NCBI RefSeq assembly: GCF_025808395.1
Contig: NZ_CP075524.1
Span: 186,001 to 250,000, forward strand
Reading direction: 5' to 3'
Source: Microcella sp.
Lineage (GTDB): Bacteria; Actinomycetota; Actinomycetes; Actinomycetales; Microbacteriaceae
DNA: 64,000 nucleotides
In this document: in pieces, positions 16,019-25,723 of the stretch
Numbering within the stretch: position 1 is the stretch's first letter
Layout: the number at the start of each line of letters is the position of its first letter
Notes under the pieces: generated by a model
What the model was told of the DNA's origin: nothing
What the model saw: only the letters and a program-made list of their open reading frames with translations
Database searches by the model: none
Position numbers and translations under genes: made by a program

Positions 16019-18139
16019 TTGGCACTTCCCGGCGCCCCACGAGACCGTTGGATCGAGATCGATCTCGATTGGTTCGGCAACGCCCCCTGGGGCGAAGCCA
16101 TCGACCTCTTCGCAGAACGCTGCTCGCCACTGCTCTCGGGGGCGTCGGGAGACCGAGGGGTCATTCTCAACGCAGGATGGCTGGCTGACATCGTGACGGA
16201 GTGGACGGGGAGCGGCGATCAACCGTTGCCCTTCCGCTCGCGTCGCTACGCCCATTGGCACGATCGAACCTACCGAGACTTCGCGGTATTCGTGCGCGAG
16301 CTGCGCGCCGCGTTCGTTCGTCGCGGCATCGACGGGGTTCGAGTGGGAATCTTCATCGCCGGGCTCGGTCATGTCTTGTGGCCGCGCGACACAGCCACGC
16401 TGTACGACTTGCGCTCGGCGTGGTCAGAGCGACATCCAGAGCTGTATCCGCTCGATGTGTCTCTCTTGCCGGGGCCAGATCTCGACCCGCGAGTTCCGCT
16501 CGCGGCAGACGACTACCCGTATGCCAGTCACCCCTCCGGGGTGGCTGCGGGCATGAGCTTCGCCGAGCTGCTCGCCGCCCAATGGGCTTCCTTGGCAGAG
16601 TTCTGCGATCTCGATGTCATCCACTTGCGCGACGGGTTCTGGGGCCCCCTGCTCTACAGCAGAAAGGGGCCATACGGCACGCGCGCGCATGCAGACCCTG
16701 CAGAGAACGAGTCATGGACGACTGCCGTGATCGACCTCGTGCGGCAAATCAAGCAAGCCCGTCCGAGCGCGATCGTCATGGCGTACTCGAGTGCTGTGAG
16801 CCACACGGCCGAACACCGTGTGGGCTGCGTCGATCTGCATGCGGTGGTGGCCGATGGTCACCTCGACGTCTGGATCGACCAAACCTGGGGAGGGGCCTGG
16901 CAAGACTGGTGGGATCAGCAATGGAAGGGGTGGAGCTTCCAGCTCGCCAACCTGCTGGGCCATGCCGCCCAGCTGCATGACGCCAACACTGCTCGCGCGG
17001 GTCGACCCTGTCGGCACTACACGCTCATCGAGACGTGGGATGGCTGGGAACCGTGGGACACGATTCATCGCACGCCAGGCAAGCTCGAGTGGGCGATCTG
17101 GGCGTTTCATCACGCTGCCGTTGCTCGTGGGAATTCGCTCCACGTGCCCGACGGCACCTACATCTCGTGGATGACGAATCCTGTGGGCGAGTTGCTCCCA
17201 GATGCCGATGTCACCTTCCTGGCCTCGACGCTGAAAGACGTCGAAGAGAGCGTCGAGCACCTCGAATCAGTCTTGGGCCCGCGAATGATCGTTGATCACG
17301 CGGCCGTGCAGCAGGTGCACCGCGAGGCTCCGCAGTCGAACGTCAGCGAATGGATCGAAGACCACGTCGGCATGCTGCTCAAGTGGGGTGCGCCAGTGCT
17401 CAGTGCGTCGATGGCAGGCGACGGTGCAGACGAAGCCGAGGTGGTGATCCACCAGATACCCACGAAGCGGTGCCAGGGGGCGGCCACCGAGATCGCGGTC
17501 GGTCGATTCGACGCCATGCCCGGCGTGCTTCACGATCTGGCAGTGACGGTTGACCCAGAACTGCGACCGGACGGATACCAGCTCGACTCGAGCACGCCTG
17601 CAGAGTCGATCCACTTGCCAGAACATCATGCACTGACCGACACCACCCACCTCGACGTCAGGTACTCCGCTGGCGGAGCTCCACTGCTCGTGGGCGTCAA
17701 CGGCGTGTGGATGTGGCAGCCGCCCGACCTGCACGATCCGGCGAACGCCCTGTTTCCCCGAAACCAGTACGGCTCGGTCGAGCCGTATCGGGCCGTCGCC
17801 ACGCTCATCGCCGAGAGGTCGAGTCACCTTCGAGTCTCCGTTCCACCCACGCACGCCCCGGTGACCGTCGGTGCGTGGCGTAGCGGTGGCGCGGTGCACA
17901 TCTTGGTCGGCAACCTCGACACGGGATGGATTGGCGATTCACGGTGGCCGCGGTCGGTCGAGATCGAGCTGGGTCAAGGGGTTCTTGACAGCAGGACGCC
18001 GCCGCGAATCGAGGCGCACTCGAGCGCAGAGTCGCTGTTGCCCGACCTGAGAGTCGAGGGCGAGCGAACAACACTGACCATTCACGTGCCCTCTTCGGGC
18101 ATGACGCACGTCACCCTCACCCCTCAGGAGACATCATGA
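16019..18139 (+). CDS. Unknown 706-residue protein, possibly a glycoside hydrolase
   Basis: I do not recognise a named family. The first 430 or so residues look like an alpha/beta barrel, with motifs IEIDLDWFGNAPWGEAIDL, VIHLRDGFWGPLLYSRKGPYG, DVWIDQTWGGAWQDWWDQQW and LIETWDGWEPWDTIH rich in Asp/Glu/Trp as in sugar-cleaving enzymes. A smaller alpha/beta segment (about 430-480) and a beta-rich C terminus follow, an order like that of GH42-type enzymes. There is no signal peptide, so it would act on imported substrate. A TTG at 16019 is the assigned start; a later GTG (16199) would cut into the barrel. It overlaps the permease by 4 nt. Confidence 0.65.
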   Translation: MALPGAPRDRWIEIDLDWFGNAPWGEAIDLFAERCSPLLSGASGDRGVILNAGWLADIVTEWTGSGDQPLPFRSRRYAHWHDRTYRDFAVFVRELRAAFVRRGIDGVRVGIFIAGLGHVLWPRDTATLYDLRSAWSERHPELYPLDVSLLPGPDLDPRVPLAADDYPYASHPSGVAAGMSFAELLAAQWASLAEFCDLDVIHLRDGFWGPLLYSRKGPYGTRAHADPAENESWTTAVIDLVRQIKQARPSAIVMAYSSAVSHTAEHRVGCVDLHAVVADGHLDVWIDQTWGGAWQDWWDQQWKGWSFQLANLLGHAAQLHDANTARAGRPCRHYTLIETWDGWEPWDTIHRTPGKLEWAIWAFHHAAVARGNSLHVPDGTYISWMTNPVGELLPDADVTFLASTLKDVEESVEHLESVLGPRMIVDHAAVQQVHREAPQSNVSEWIEDHVGMLLKWGAPVLSASMAGDGADEAEVVIHQIPTKRCQGAATEIAVGRFDAMPGVLHDLAVTVDPELRPDGYQLDSSTPAESIHLPEHHALTDTTHLDVRYSAGGAPLLVGVNGVWMWQPPDLHDPANALFPRNQYGSVEPYRAVATLIAERSSHLRVSVPPTHAPVTVGAWRSGGAVHILVGNLDTGWIGDSRWPRSVEIELGQGVLDSRTPPRIEAHSSAESLLPDLRVEGERTTLTIHVPSSGMTHVTLTPQETS

Positions 18140-19125
18140 CCGTTGCCCCCTCTGCCGCACTCGTCCACGGCCGAGTCGATGCTGCCAAGGCCCGACGAGC
18201 CCGCATCATCTCGGTGCTCGCCACCCACGGTTCGATCATCGCGTTCGTCATCTGGGTGCTGTTCTTATGCTTCGCCACCACGACGTTCGCCAGCGTCGAC
18301 AACATCATGATCGTGCTGCGGCAGGCCGCGATCTTCTCGATCGTCGCCATCGGCACGACCATGGTCATGCTTCTCGGTGAACTCGACATCTCATTCGGGT
18401 CGGCTCTCGCCATCGGGGGAGTGTCGGGCGCTTCTGTGCTGGTGGCGGGCGGGGGTTTGCCACTCGCCGTCGTGGCGGCGGTCGCCTCGGGGCTTGCGTT
18501 CGGCGCCGTCAATGCTGTGCTCATCACCGTGCTGCGAATTCCCTCGGTCGTAGCGACGCTCGCAACACTGGGAGCTGGTGCGGGGGTTGCGTTGCTGTTC
18601 ACTCGAGGCACGACCATCTACGGCGAGGGCTTGACCGAGGTGTCGTTCATCACGCAAGGGTTCGTCGCTGGTGTGCCCGTGCCCGTCATCATCGCCGTGG
18701 TGCTCTACGCGGTCGCGTGGTACGTCTTGAAGTACACACGCTGGGGCGCTCACCTCTATGCAACAGGTGACAGCGCGCAGGCGGCTTTCAGAGCGGGCAT
18801 CGATGTGACTCGCATGCGCGTCACTGCCTTTCTCGCGGCGGGTGCGCTTGCAGGTTTCGCGGGCCTGCTGCTCGCCTCGCGCGTCGGACGGGCGAGCGCC
18901 GATATGGGCTCAGATGCGCTGTTCCCCGTTCTCACGGCAGTCATTCTCGGGGGCGTGAGCATTGATGGAGGCCGGGGCCGCATCATCAACACCTTCATCG
19001 CATGCGTGTTCCTCGCCAGCATCACGAACGGGTTGATCCTGCTCGGGGTCGACTCCACGGTGCAGCAGATCGTTCAGGGCGCGGTTCTCGTTCTCGCTGT
19101 CTCACTCGATCGGCTTCGCCGATGA
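18136..19125 (+). CDS. Sugar ABC transporter permease (RbsC class)
   Basis: A 329-residue permease of the BPD_transp_2 family with 8-10 membrane segments. Landmarks are IVAIGTTMVMLLGELDISFGSALAIGG (residues 75-101), the loop YATGDSAQAAFRAGIDVTRMRVTAFL that contacts the ATPase, and GGVSIDGGRGRI near the C terminus. It is coupled by 4-nt overlaps to the gene before it (18136-18139) and to the PfkB kinase after it (19122-19125). The ATPase partner is the divergent gene at 13080. Confidence 0.93.
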   Translation: MTVAPSAALVHGRVDAAKARRARIISVLATHGSIIAFVIWVLFLCFATTTFASVDNIMIVLRQAAIFSIVAIGTTMVMLLGELDISFGSALAIGGVSGASVLVAGGGLPLAVVAAVASGLAFGAVNAVLITVLRIPSVVATLATLGAGAGVALLFTRGTTIYGEGLTEVSFITQGFVAGVPVPVIIAVVLYAVAWYVLKYTRWGAHLYATGDSAQAAFRAGIDVTRMRVTAFLAAGALAGFAGLLLASRVGRASADMGSDALFPVLTAVILGGVSIDGGRGRIINTFIACVFLASITNGLILLGVDSTVQQIVQGAVLVLAVSLDRLRR

Positions 19126-20165
19126 GCGGCGAAGATCGCGACTCTGTGCTCTGCCTCGGACCGGTCGGAATCGACATCGTCATGGAGGGGTATGCCCCGA
19201 CAGATCCAGAACGACTGAGCACCTGGGCCGGGCCGGTCGAGATGCGGATGCTCGCCGCTGGCTCCATCGGCTACGTCGCACTCGCACTTCTGGGGCTGGG
19301 GCGTTCAGTCGCCCTGACATCGACGGTCGGAGACGACCACCTCGGTGCTGAGCTGCTGCGGCAGTTGGCAGCCGCAGACGTCGATACAGCAGACATTGAG
19401 ATTGCAGCCGGCCCGACCTCGGTCGCGGCGTATCTGCGCATGTTCGGCGACGCAAAGCGACCGATGGTCTTTCGCGCTGGTGCCTATGACCCGTGGCCTG
19501 CCTCTGACCGCGTGATCAGCGCCATCGACGAACATCGCCCGTCTGCTGTGGTGATCAGTGGTCTGCTGCACTACCCCGAGTACGCGTCGGCGCACCTCGG
19601 AGCCGTTGCTGCTCACGCGCGCGCCCGTCGACTGCCCGTCATCGTCGACCCCCAGTTTCCCCCGCTCAGACGTTCGAGACCGTGGGCAGATGACCTCGTC
19701 GAACTTCTCCGCAACACCACCGTGCTGTGCTGCGACGAACTAGAAGGCGATCACCTATTCGGCTCGAGCGACGTCGATGAGATCATTGCCGCCGGTCAGC
19801 GACACGGCATCTCGACGGTGATCGTCAAGCGCGAGCATCTCGGCTCAGTGGTCGACGATGGTCATTCGCGCCTCTATCAGGCTGCGATCTCGCTCGGTGC
19901 CGGTGTCGGATCAACAATCGGCTCTGGCGACGCCTTCCTGGCCGGACTCGTCGACGCCCTGCTCGATGACGAACCGACTACCTCGCTCATCGCTCGCGCA
20001 ACGGCGACCGCGAGCGTCGCGATCACCGCGCCCGATGGAATTCGCGGCGTCACGGCCGAAGAGGCTCGCCGGTGGCGAGCACTGGTGGTGGCCCCCCATG
20101 AGTTGCGCCCGCACGAGCGTGCATCAGAGCACCCCATTCTCGATCGAAACGGAGAAGCACCATGA
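19122..20165 (+). CDS. PfkB-family carbohydrate kinase
   Basis: A 347-residue ribokinase-like kinase. The N terminus has VLCLGPVGIDIVMEG and a GSIGYVALALLGLG glycine motif; the PfkB C-terminal signature appears as TIGSGDAFLAGLVDALL, with the catalytic Asp in GSGDAF. It probably phosphorylates the imported sugar or a product of the 706-residue enzyme, and its product could be the signal for the SorC-type regulator. It overlaps the permease and the FAD oxidoreductase genes by 4 nt. The frame is open from 19002, but only the ATG at 19122 fits the family. Confidence 0.88.
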   Translation: MSGEDRDSVLCLGPVGIDIVMEGYAPTDPERLSTWAGPVEMRMLAAGSIGYVALALLGLGRSVALTSTVGDDHLGAELLRQLAAADVDTADIEIAAGPTSVAAYLRMFGDAKRPMVFRAGAYDPWPASDRVISAIDEHRPSAVVISGLLHYPEYASAHLGAVAAHARARRLPVIVDPQFPPLRRSRPWADDLVELLRNTTVLCCDELEGDHLFGSSDVDEIIAAGQRHGISTVIVKREHLGSVVDDGHSRLYQAAISLGAGVGSTIGSGDAFLAGLVDALLDDEPTTSLIARATATASVAITAPDGIRGVTAEEARRWRALVVAPHELRPHERASEHPILDRNGEAP

Positions 20166-21466
20166 AGTCGATTGCCGTCGTAGGCGCGGGGCCAGCCGGG
20201 GTGACAGCGGCACACCTGCTCGCTCTGGCGGGCCACCACGTCGAAGTCTTCGAGAGCCACGAGCACGCCGGCGGCCGAACTCGCACGGTGCACTTCGGCG
20301 AGGGGCACTGGCTTGACACGGGGGCGGGGTGGCTGACCGACTTCTACCCGACCGCGATGTCGATCTTGCGCGACAATGCGCTCGACGACCACCTCACGCC
20401 TCTGCGGTTGCGGGGCGGTGGCGATCTGCTTCTCGATGGAAACCGATATCCGTCTCCCAACTCCATCGGTCGGATTCTGGGCTCTCGGCTCATCACCTGG
20501 CCCGAGAAGATTCGCTTCTTCGCCTGGATGGCGATGCTCGTGATGCGACAACGACCGAACCTTCGAATCGATCGCCGCTTTGACGCGCAACCCGCTGTTC
20601 AGAACCTGTCGTCTATGGGGCGTGGGCCGCTCGAGAGAGTGGTGCGGCCGTCATTCGAAGGGCCGTTCTTCGCTCGCCTCGAGCAGATGAACGCCACGCT
20701 CGTGCGCAGTTGGCTGCGCAGCCTGTCGATCGGGTCGTTCTTCCAGGTCGATCGAGGCATGGATCGACCGTGGCGCGATCTCGCCGCAGAACTCACGGTG
20801 CATTACGGCGCCACGGTCACCGCCGCGGGGGGTGCCGGTGCGGCCAGGGCTTGGGTCGAGGTGGGTGGAGAGCGCCGTAGCTTCGATGCCGTAGTCCTGG
20901 CCGCTCCCGCACCCGTCTGCGCGACGCTGTTGGCTGCCGACGCCCCCCAGCAACTCGCAGAGGTTCCCTACGTGCCCCACGTGCGGGTCTACGCCGCGCG
21001 ACACTCGACCGTTCCGGTTCCACGTTCCGCGATCCATGTCTTTCCCAATGAGATCGTGGCCACGGTCGAGCGCGGTCAGGGCGGAGACCCGGCATGGGGC
21101 CGGGTTCCCACCGGGTGGGAGTGGACCTTGCTGTGCGCTCCGTCAGCGTCGAGTGATCAGCTCATCACCCTCGACGATGAAGAACTGCTCGACACGATGT
21201 TCTCTGAGGCATCGGCGCTGAGCGGCGAGCGCCTTGAGTGGCGAGATCACGAGATCGTGCATGTCGTGCGGTGGTCGCATGCGGTGCCGGTCGTCGATCC
21301 GAACTACTACGCGCGCATCGACGCGCTTCCTGACCTCGGGCCGATCATCTTCGCTGGTGACTGGACCGATCAGCCGTGCGTCGAAGGTGCCGTGCGATCT
21401 GGTGTGCGTGCCGCGCGCCGCATCGACGACAGCATTCCCTCGCGCCCCGAGGTCGATCGACGGTAG
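20162..21466 (+). CDS. FAD-dependent amine oxidase/desaturase-type oxidoreductase
   Basis: A 434-residue flavoprotein of the amine oxidase/protoporphyrinogen oxidase superfamily. The N-terminal FAD motif is IAVVGAGPAGVTAAHLLALAG with VEVFESHEHAGGRTRT, and a C-terminal FAD segment reads GPIIFAGDWTDQPCVEGAVRSG. The substrate is unknown. Its place as the last gene of the coupled sugar operon is unusual. It could oxidise an amino or alcohol group of the imported compound, or may simply be co-transcribed. Confidence 0.85.
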   Translation: MKSIAVVGAGPAGVTAAHLLALAGHHVEVFESHEHAGGRTRTVHFGEGHWLDTGAGWLTDFYPTAMSILRDNALDDHLTPLRLRGGGDLLLDGNRYPSPNSIGRILGSRLITWPEKIRFFAWMAMLVMRQRPNLRIDRRFDAQPAVQNLSSMGRGPLERVVRPSFEGPFFARLEQMNATLVRSWLRSLSIGSFFQVDRGMDRPWRDLAAELTVHYGATVTAAGGAGAARAWVEVGGERRSFDAVVLAAPAPVCATLLAADAPQQLAEVPYVPHVRVYAARHSTVPVPRSAIHVFPNEIVATVERGQGGDPAWGRVPTGWEWTLLCAPSASSDQLITLDDEELLDTMFSEASALSGERLEWRDHEIVHVVRWSHAVPVVDPNYYARIDALPDLGPIIFAGDWTDQPCVEGAVRSGVRAARRIDDSIPSRPEVDRR

Positions 21467-21489
21467 CCGCGCATGGGGGCGGGCTCACG

Positions 21490-22623
21490 TCACGCGCGCC
21501 CGACGGCCTGCAGCGCGGCCCACACCTCGGCCCGCGCCGAGAACGCTTCGAGGTCGCGGTCGAGCAACTCGGCAGCGCGCCGCAGGCGCGCACGAACGGT
21601 GTGGCGATGGATGCCCAACCGCAGCGCCGTCGCCTCTGCCACTGCATCGCAGCGCAGCCAGGTGCTGAGCGTCTCGACGAGTTCGTCGCCGGTGGCTGCG
21701 TCGTGCTCGAGCAGCGGCTGCACGAGCGTTGCCGGGTCGTCGGGGTCGAGTGGCTCGGCAACCAGTGCGGGGGATGGCTCGCTGGCGACGAGTGCCGCCT
21801 GCACGGCCGACCTGAGGGCCGCGAGGCGCGCGGCGGTGTCGGCGGCTGACGCGGCGTGAGCATCCCGATCGGCGACTCCTGCGAGGCCGGCGAGTGCGAC
21901 GACGCTCGTGATGACGGCGCGCTCGGCGTCGTCGTGCAGCGACCCGGGGCCGATGGCGAGCACGCCAGTGAGAGCGGTGGCTGCTCCGACGGTCTGCAGG
22001 CTCCAGCCGTCGACCTCGCGGGCCGCGCGTCGCCCTGCGCGCAGCATGCCGAGTGCTTCGTCGAGCACGGTGTGCGGCGGCGGGGTTCCGAGCACGCTGC
22101 CGCTCGGGTCGACGATGCCTGCTTCGGCGCCGATGCGGCGAGCGAGCTCGGCGACGACCGCGGCGATGCCGCTGGGGCGCAGGGCGGCGACGGCGATCGC
22201 GCGCTGCGTCTCGAGCGTCCAGCGCACGCGCGCGTAGCGTTCTTCGGTCTCGAGGTCGGCGACGGCGCGGGCGACGGCGATGAACGGCGTTCGGTATGGC
22301 ACTTCGAGCAGGGCGACCCCGTGCGCCGCGCAGGCCGCCTCGAGGGCGTCGGGCGTGCCGTCGCGAATCACTTCGGTGCCGAATCCGATCGCCGGTACCC
22401 CTGCCGCGGCCAATCGAGTGACCCACGGCGCGATGTCGTCGTCGCTCGACCACTGGGTGCCTGTGGTGAGCAGCGCGTCGCCGGGTGAGAGAAAGGGGGT
22501 GGGGTCGACGAGGTCGCTCGAGTGCACCCAGCCCCACGCTCGTGCGCGGGCGTCGTCGTCTGCCCAGACGAGTCGCAGCTGCAGCTCTCGTCGAGCGAGC
22601 ACGGCGTCGAGGGTGACAGGCAT
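21490..22623 (-). CDS. PucR-family transcriptional regulator
   Basis: 377 residues: an N-terminal PucR purine-catabolism-type domain (VTLDAVLARRELQLRLVWAD, then FLSPGDALLTTGTQW and GVPAIGFGTEV), a middle GGDEF-like segment, and a C-terminal HTH (LSTWLRCDAVAEATALRLGI then HRHTVRARLRRAAELLDRDL). It is divergent from gabT and probably regulates the GABA genes, as PucR-type regulators often do. The 173-nt intergenic region carries two spaced palindromes (22716-22761). Confidence 0.88.
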   Translation of the reverse strand: MPVTLDAVLARRELQLRLVWADDDARARAWGWVHSSDLVDPTPFLSPGDALLTTGTQWSSDDDIAPWVTRLAAAGVPAIGFGTEVIRDGTPDALEAACAAHGVALLEVPYRTPFIAVARAVADLETEERYARVRWTLETQRAIAVAALRPSGIAAVVAELARRIGAEAGIVDPSGSVLGTPPPHTVLDEALGMLRAGRRAAREVDGWSLQTVGAATALTGVLAIGPGSLHDDAERAVITSVVALAGLAGVADRDAHAASAADTAARLAALRSAVQAALVASEPSPALVAEPLDPDDPATLVQPLLEHDAATGDELVETLSTWLRCDAVAEATALRLGIHRHTVRARLRRAAELLDRDLEAFSARAEVWAALQAVGRA

Positions 22624-22715
22624 CGCGGGTTCCTACACTTCGGGAGTCTGCCGGGGGCGCGAATGCCACCCGGCCGGCTCGGGCGCCGACCGCACGAACG
22701 CGCCGACGACAAGCC

Positions 22716-22761
22716 TGTACGCACAGTACGCCACGGGCAACGCCGATGTACAGCGCGTACA
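22716..22761 (+). promoter_or_regulatory. Two spaced palindromes in the pucR-gabT intergenic region
   Basis: TGTAC-GCACA-GTACG (22716-22730) and TGTAC-AGCGC-GTACA (22747-22761) share the plan TGTAC-N5-GTACR. They begin 31 nt apart, about three helical turns, so a regulator could bind both on one DNA face. They lie just upstream of the gabT -10 (TACCCT, 6 nt above ATG 22797). PucR is the obvious candidate binder. Confidence 0.6.
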
Positions 22762-22796
22762 CCGCGCACGAGCGAGCGCGCCCGTACCCTGACTGC

Positions 22797-24164
22797 ATGA
22801 CCATGACGACCGACGCGCCCACTTCGGCTCACGCCACCCCGGCCGGCGGGCCGAGCCTGCCGCAAGAGCGCAAGCTCGTGACGAGCATCCCGGGCCCGAA
22901 GAGCGAGGCCCTCATCGCCCGCAAGCAGGCCGCTGTCTCGGCCGGTGTCGGCACCATGATGCCGATCTACGCGGCAGCTGCGGGCGGCGGCGTCATCGTC
23001 GACGTCGACGGCAACAGCCTCATCGACCTCGGCTCAGGCATCGCCGTCACCAATGTCGGCAACGCAGACCCGCACGTGACCGCCGCCGTCATCGAGCAGG
23101 TGCAGCGCTTCACGCACACGTGCTTCACCGTGACACCCTACGACGGCTACGTCGAGGTGGCCGAGGCCCTCAACCGCCTCACCCCGGGCGACCAAGCCAA
23201 GCGCACCGCACTCTTCAACTCGGGCGCCGAGGCCGTCGAGAACGCCATCAAGATCGCCCGCTACTTCACCGGCAAGTCGGCCGTCGTCGCGTTCGATCAC
23301 GGCTACCACGGCCGCACCAACCTCACGATGGCGCTCACCGCCAAGGCCATGCCGTACAAGGCAGGCTTTGGCCCCTTCGCGCCCGACGTCTACCGCGCAC
23401 CCATGTCATACCCCTACCGTGACGGCCTCAGCGGGGCAGAAGCGGCGGCGCGCGCCATCCACACGATCGAGAAGCAGATCGGCGCCGACCGCCTCGCCGC
23501 CATCATCATCGAACCCATTCAGGGCGAGGGTGGCTTCGTCGTGCCGGCGCCGGGCTTCCTCCCCGCGTTGCAGGCGTGGGCCAACGAGAACAACGTGGTC
23601 TTCATCGCCGACGAAGTGCAGACCGGATTCGCACGCACGGGCGCGATGTTCGCGAGCGAGCATGAGGGCATCGTTCCCGACCTCATTACGATGGCGAAGG
23701 GCATCGCGGGCGGCCTTCCGCTCGCGGCCGTCACCGGCAAGGCCGAGATCATGGATGCCCCCCACGCTGGCGGGCTCGGCGGCACCTACGGCGGCAACCC
23801 CATCGCCACCGCTGCGGCGCTCGGCGCACTGCGCGCCTACGACGAGCTGGATCTGCTCGGTCGCGCACGTGAACTCGAGGCGATCATCGTCGACGAGTTG
23901 ACGACGCTGCAGGCGCGCGACGGCCGCATCGGCGACATTCGCGGGCGCGGCGCCATGATGGCGATCGAGCTCGTCGACGAGAACGGGGCTCCGGATGCTG
24001 CGCTCACGAACGCCGTCGCCAAGCACTGCCACGTGAACGGGGTCGTCGTGCTCACCTGCGGCACCGACGGCAACGTGATCAGGCTTCTGCCGCCGCTGTC
24101 GATCAGTGACGGGCTGCTGCGCGAGGGCATCCGTGTCATCGGCGAAGCCCTCGAAGCCAACTAA
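22797..24164 (+). CDS. gabT: 4-aminobutyrate aminotransferase
   Basis: PLP enzyme that transfers the amino group of GABA to 2-oxoglutarate, giving succinate semialdehyde. The 455-residue product has the class-III aminotransferase landmarks NSGAEAVENAIKIAR, FDHGYHGRTNLTMALT, IIIEPIQGEGGFVVP, IADEVQTGFARTG and the PLP lysine in ITMAKGIAGGLPLAAV. The ATG at 22797 lies 6 nt below TACCCT, so it is probably leaderless, and the longer frame from 22746 is not used. It is followed 33 nt later by gabD, forming a GABA-to-succinate pathway. Confidence 0.95.
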   Translation: MTMTTDAPTSAHATPAGGPSLPQERKLVTSIPGPKSEALIARKQAAVSAGVGTMMPIYAAAAGGGVIVDVDGNSLIDLGSGIAVTNVGNADPHVTAAVIEQVQRFTHTCFTVTPYDGYVEVAEALNRLTPGDQAKRTALFNSGAEAVENAIKIARYFTGKSAVVAFDHGYHGRTNLTMALTAKAMPYKAGFGPFAPDVYRAPMSYPYRDGLSGAEAAARAIHTIEKQIGADRLAAIIIEPIQGEGGFVVPAPGFLPALQAWANENNVVFIADEVQTGFARTGAMFASEHEGIVPDLITMAKGIAGGLPLAAVTGKAEIMDAPHAGGLGGTYGGNPIATAAALGALRAYDELDLLGRARELEAIIVDELTTLQARDGRIGDIRGRGAMMAIELVDENGAPDAALTNAVAKHCHVNGVVVLTCGTDGNVIRLLPPLSISDGLLREGIRVIGEALEAN

Positions 24165-24197
24165 GTCTCACCCGCCACCACCAACTCAAGGACTCAC

Positions 24198-25658
24198 ATG
24201 ATCACCGAAGCCGAACTGCTCGCGAAGGTTCCTCGCGGCCTCTTCATCGACGGCGCCTGGATCGACGCCGAGGGTGGCGCGACCATGACCGTCACCGACC
24301 CGTCGAACGGCACCGTTCTCGCCGAGATCGCGAGCGCCTCGGTCGCCGACGGCAAGAAGGCGATGGATGCTGCAGCGAGCGCCCAGGCGAGCTGGGCCGC
24401 CACGGCCCCCCGCGCGCGCGGAGAGCTGCTGCGCAAGGCCTGGGAGCTCGTCATCGAGCGCGCCGACGAGTTCGCGCTGCTCATGACGCTCGAGATGGGC
24501 AAGCCGCTCGCCGAGTCGCGCGGCGAAGTGACCTACGGCGCCGAGTTCTTGCGCTGGTTCAGCGAAGAGGCTGTGCGCATCACGGGCCGCTTCGGCGAGA
24601 ACCCCGAGGGCACGGGACACATCGTGGTCTCGCACGCCCCCGTCGGGCCGTCGTTCTTGATCACGCCCTGGAACTTTCCGCTCGCCATGGCCACGCGCAA
24701 GATCGCACCCGCGCTCGCCGCGGGCTGCACCTCGATCATCAAGCCGGCCGCGCTCACCCCGCTCACGACGATGTACTTCGTCAAGACGCTCGAAGATGCC
24801 GGCTTGCCTGCCGGGGTCGTGAACGTCGTCACGACGGCGAAGTCAGGCGCGCTCTCGGCCGAGATCATCGCCGACCCGCGCTTGCGCAAGCTCAGCTTCA
24901 CGGGCTCGACCGAGGTGGGCCGCGTGCTCATGAAGCAGGCCGCCGACGGCATTCTGCGCACCTCGATGGAGCTCGGCGGCAACGCACCCTTCGTCGTCTT
25001 CGGCGACGCCGACCTCGACAAGGCTGTCGACGGCGTCATGCTCGCGAAGTTCCGCAACATCGGGCAGGCGTGCACCGCGGCGAACCGCATCCTCGTGCAG
25101 CGCGATGTCGTGGACGAGTTCAGCCGTCGCGTCACCGAGCGCGTCGCCGCCATGAAGATGGGCCGCGGCACCGACGACGGCGTGCAGATCGGCCCCCTCG
25201 TCGACGACAACGCGGTGAAGGGCTCGCACGAGCTGGTGGAAGACGCCGTGTCTCGCGGTGCGACCGTCACGACGGGCGGCGCGATTCCCGACGGGGCCGG
25301 GCACTTCTACCCCGCGACAGTTCTCACGGGAGTCGTCGCCGGCACGCGGCTGCTCACCGAAGAGATCTTCGGCCCGGTGCTCGCGATCGTTCCCTTCGAC
25401 ACCGAAGACGAGGCCGTCGAGCTTGCCAACGCGACCGAGTACGGGCTCATCTCCTACGTCTACACACAGGATCTCGCCCGCGGAATGCGCATGATCTCGG
25501 CGCTCGAGACGGGCATGATGGGTCTCAACGCGGGCGTCATCTCCAACGCCGCGGCGCCCTTCGGCGGCGTCAAGCAGTCGGGCATCGGCCGCGAGGGCTC
25601 GTTCGAGGGCATCGACGAATACCTCACCACGAAGTACACCTTCGTGCCGAAGGCGTAG
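24198..25658 (+). CDS. gabD: Succinate-semialdehyde dehydrogenase
   Basis: Oxidises succinate semialdehyde to succinate. A 486-residue aldehyde dehydrogenase with ITPWNFPLAMATRKIAPALAAG, the NAD(P)-binding SFTGSTEVGR, the catalytic Glu in MELGGNAPFVVF, and the catalytic Cys in RNIGQACTAANRI. PFGGVKQSGIGREGSFEGI near the C terminus is typical of GabD. It follows gabT directly with its own short leader (ACTCAAGGACTCACATG). Together they feed GABA carbon into the TCA cycle. Confidence 0.94.
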   Translation: MITEAELLAKVPRGLFIDGAWIDAEGGATMTVTDPSNGTVLAEIASASVADGKKAMDAAASAQASWAATAPRARGELLRKAWELVIERADEFALLMTLEMGKPLAESRGEVTYGAEFLRWFSEEAVRITGRFGENPEGTGHIVVSHAPVGPSFLITPWNFPLAMATRKIAPALAAGCTSIIKPAALTPLTTMYFVKTLEDAGLPAGVVNVVTTAKSGALSAEIIADPRLRKLSFTGSTEVGRVLMKQAADGILRTSMELGGNAPFVVFGDADLDKAVDGVMLAKFRNIGQACTAANRILVQRDVVDEFSRRVTERVAAMKMGRGTDDGVQIGPLVDDNAVKGSHELVEDAVSRGATVTTGGAIPDGAGHFYPATVLTGVVAGTRLLTEEIFGPVLAIVPFDTEDEAVELANATEYGLISYVYTQDLARGMRMISALETGMMGLNAGVISNAAAPFGGVKQSGIGREGSFEGIDEYLTTKYTFVPKA

Positions 25659-25723
25659 CCCTTCACTTCAGTTTCCGCTGCCGGGCGCTGTGGTGGCCGC
25701 TCGGCAGCGGATCTCTTCGCCGA

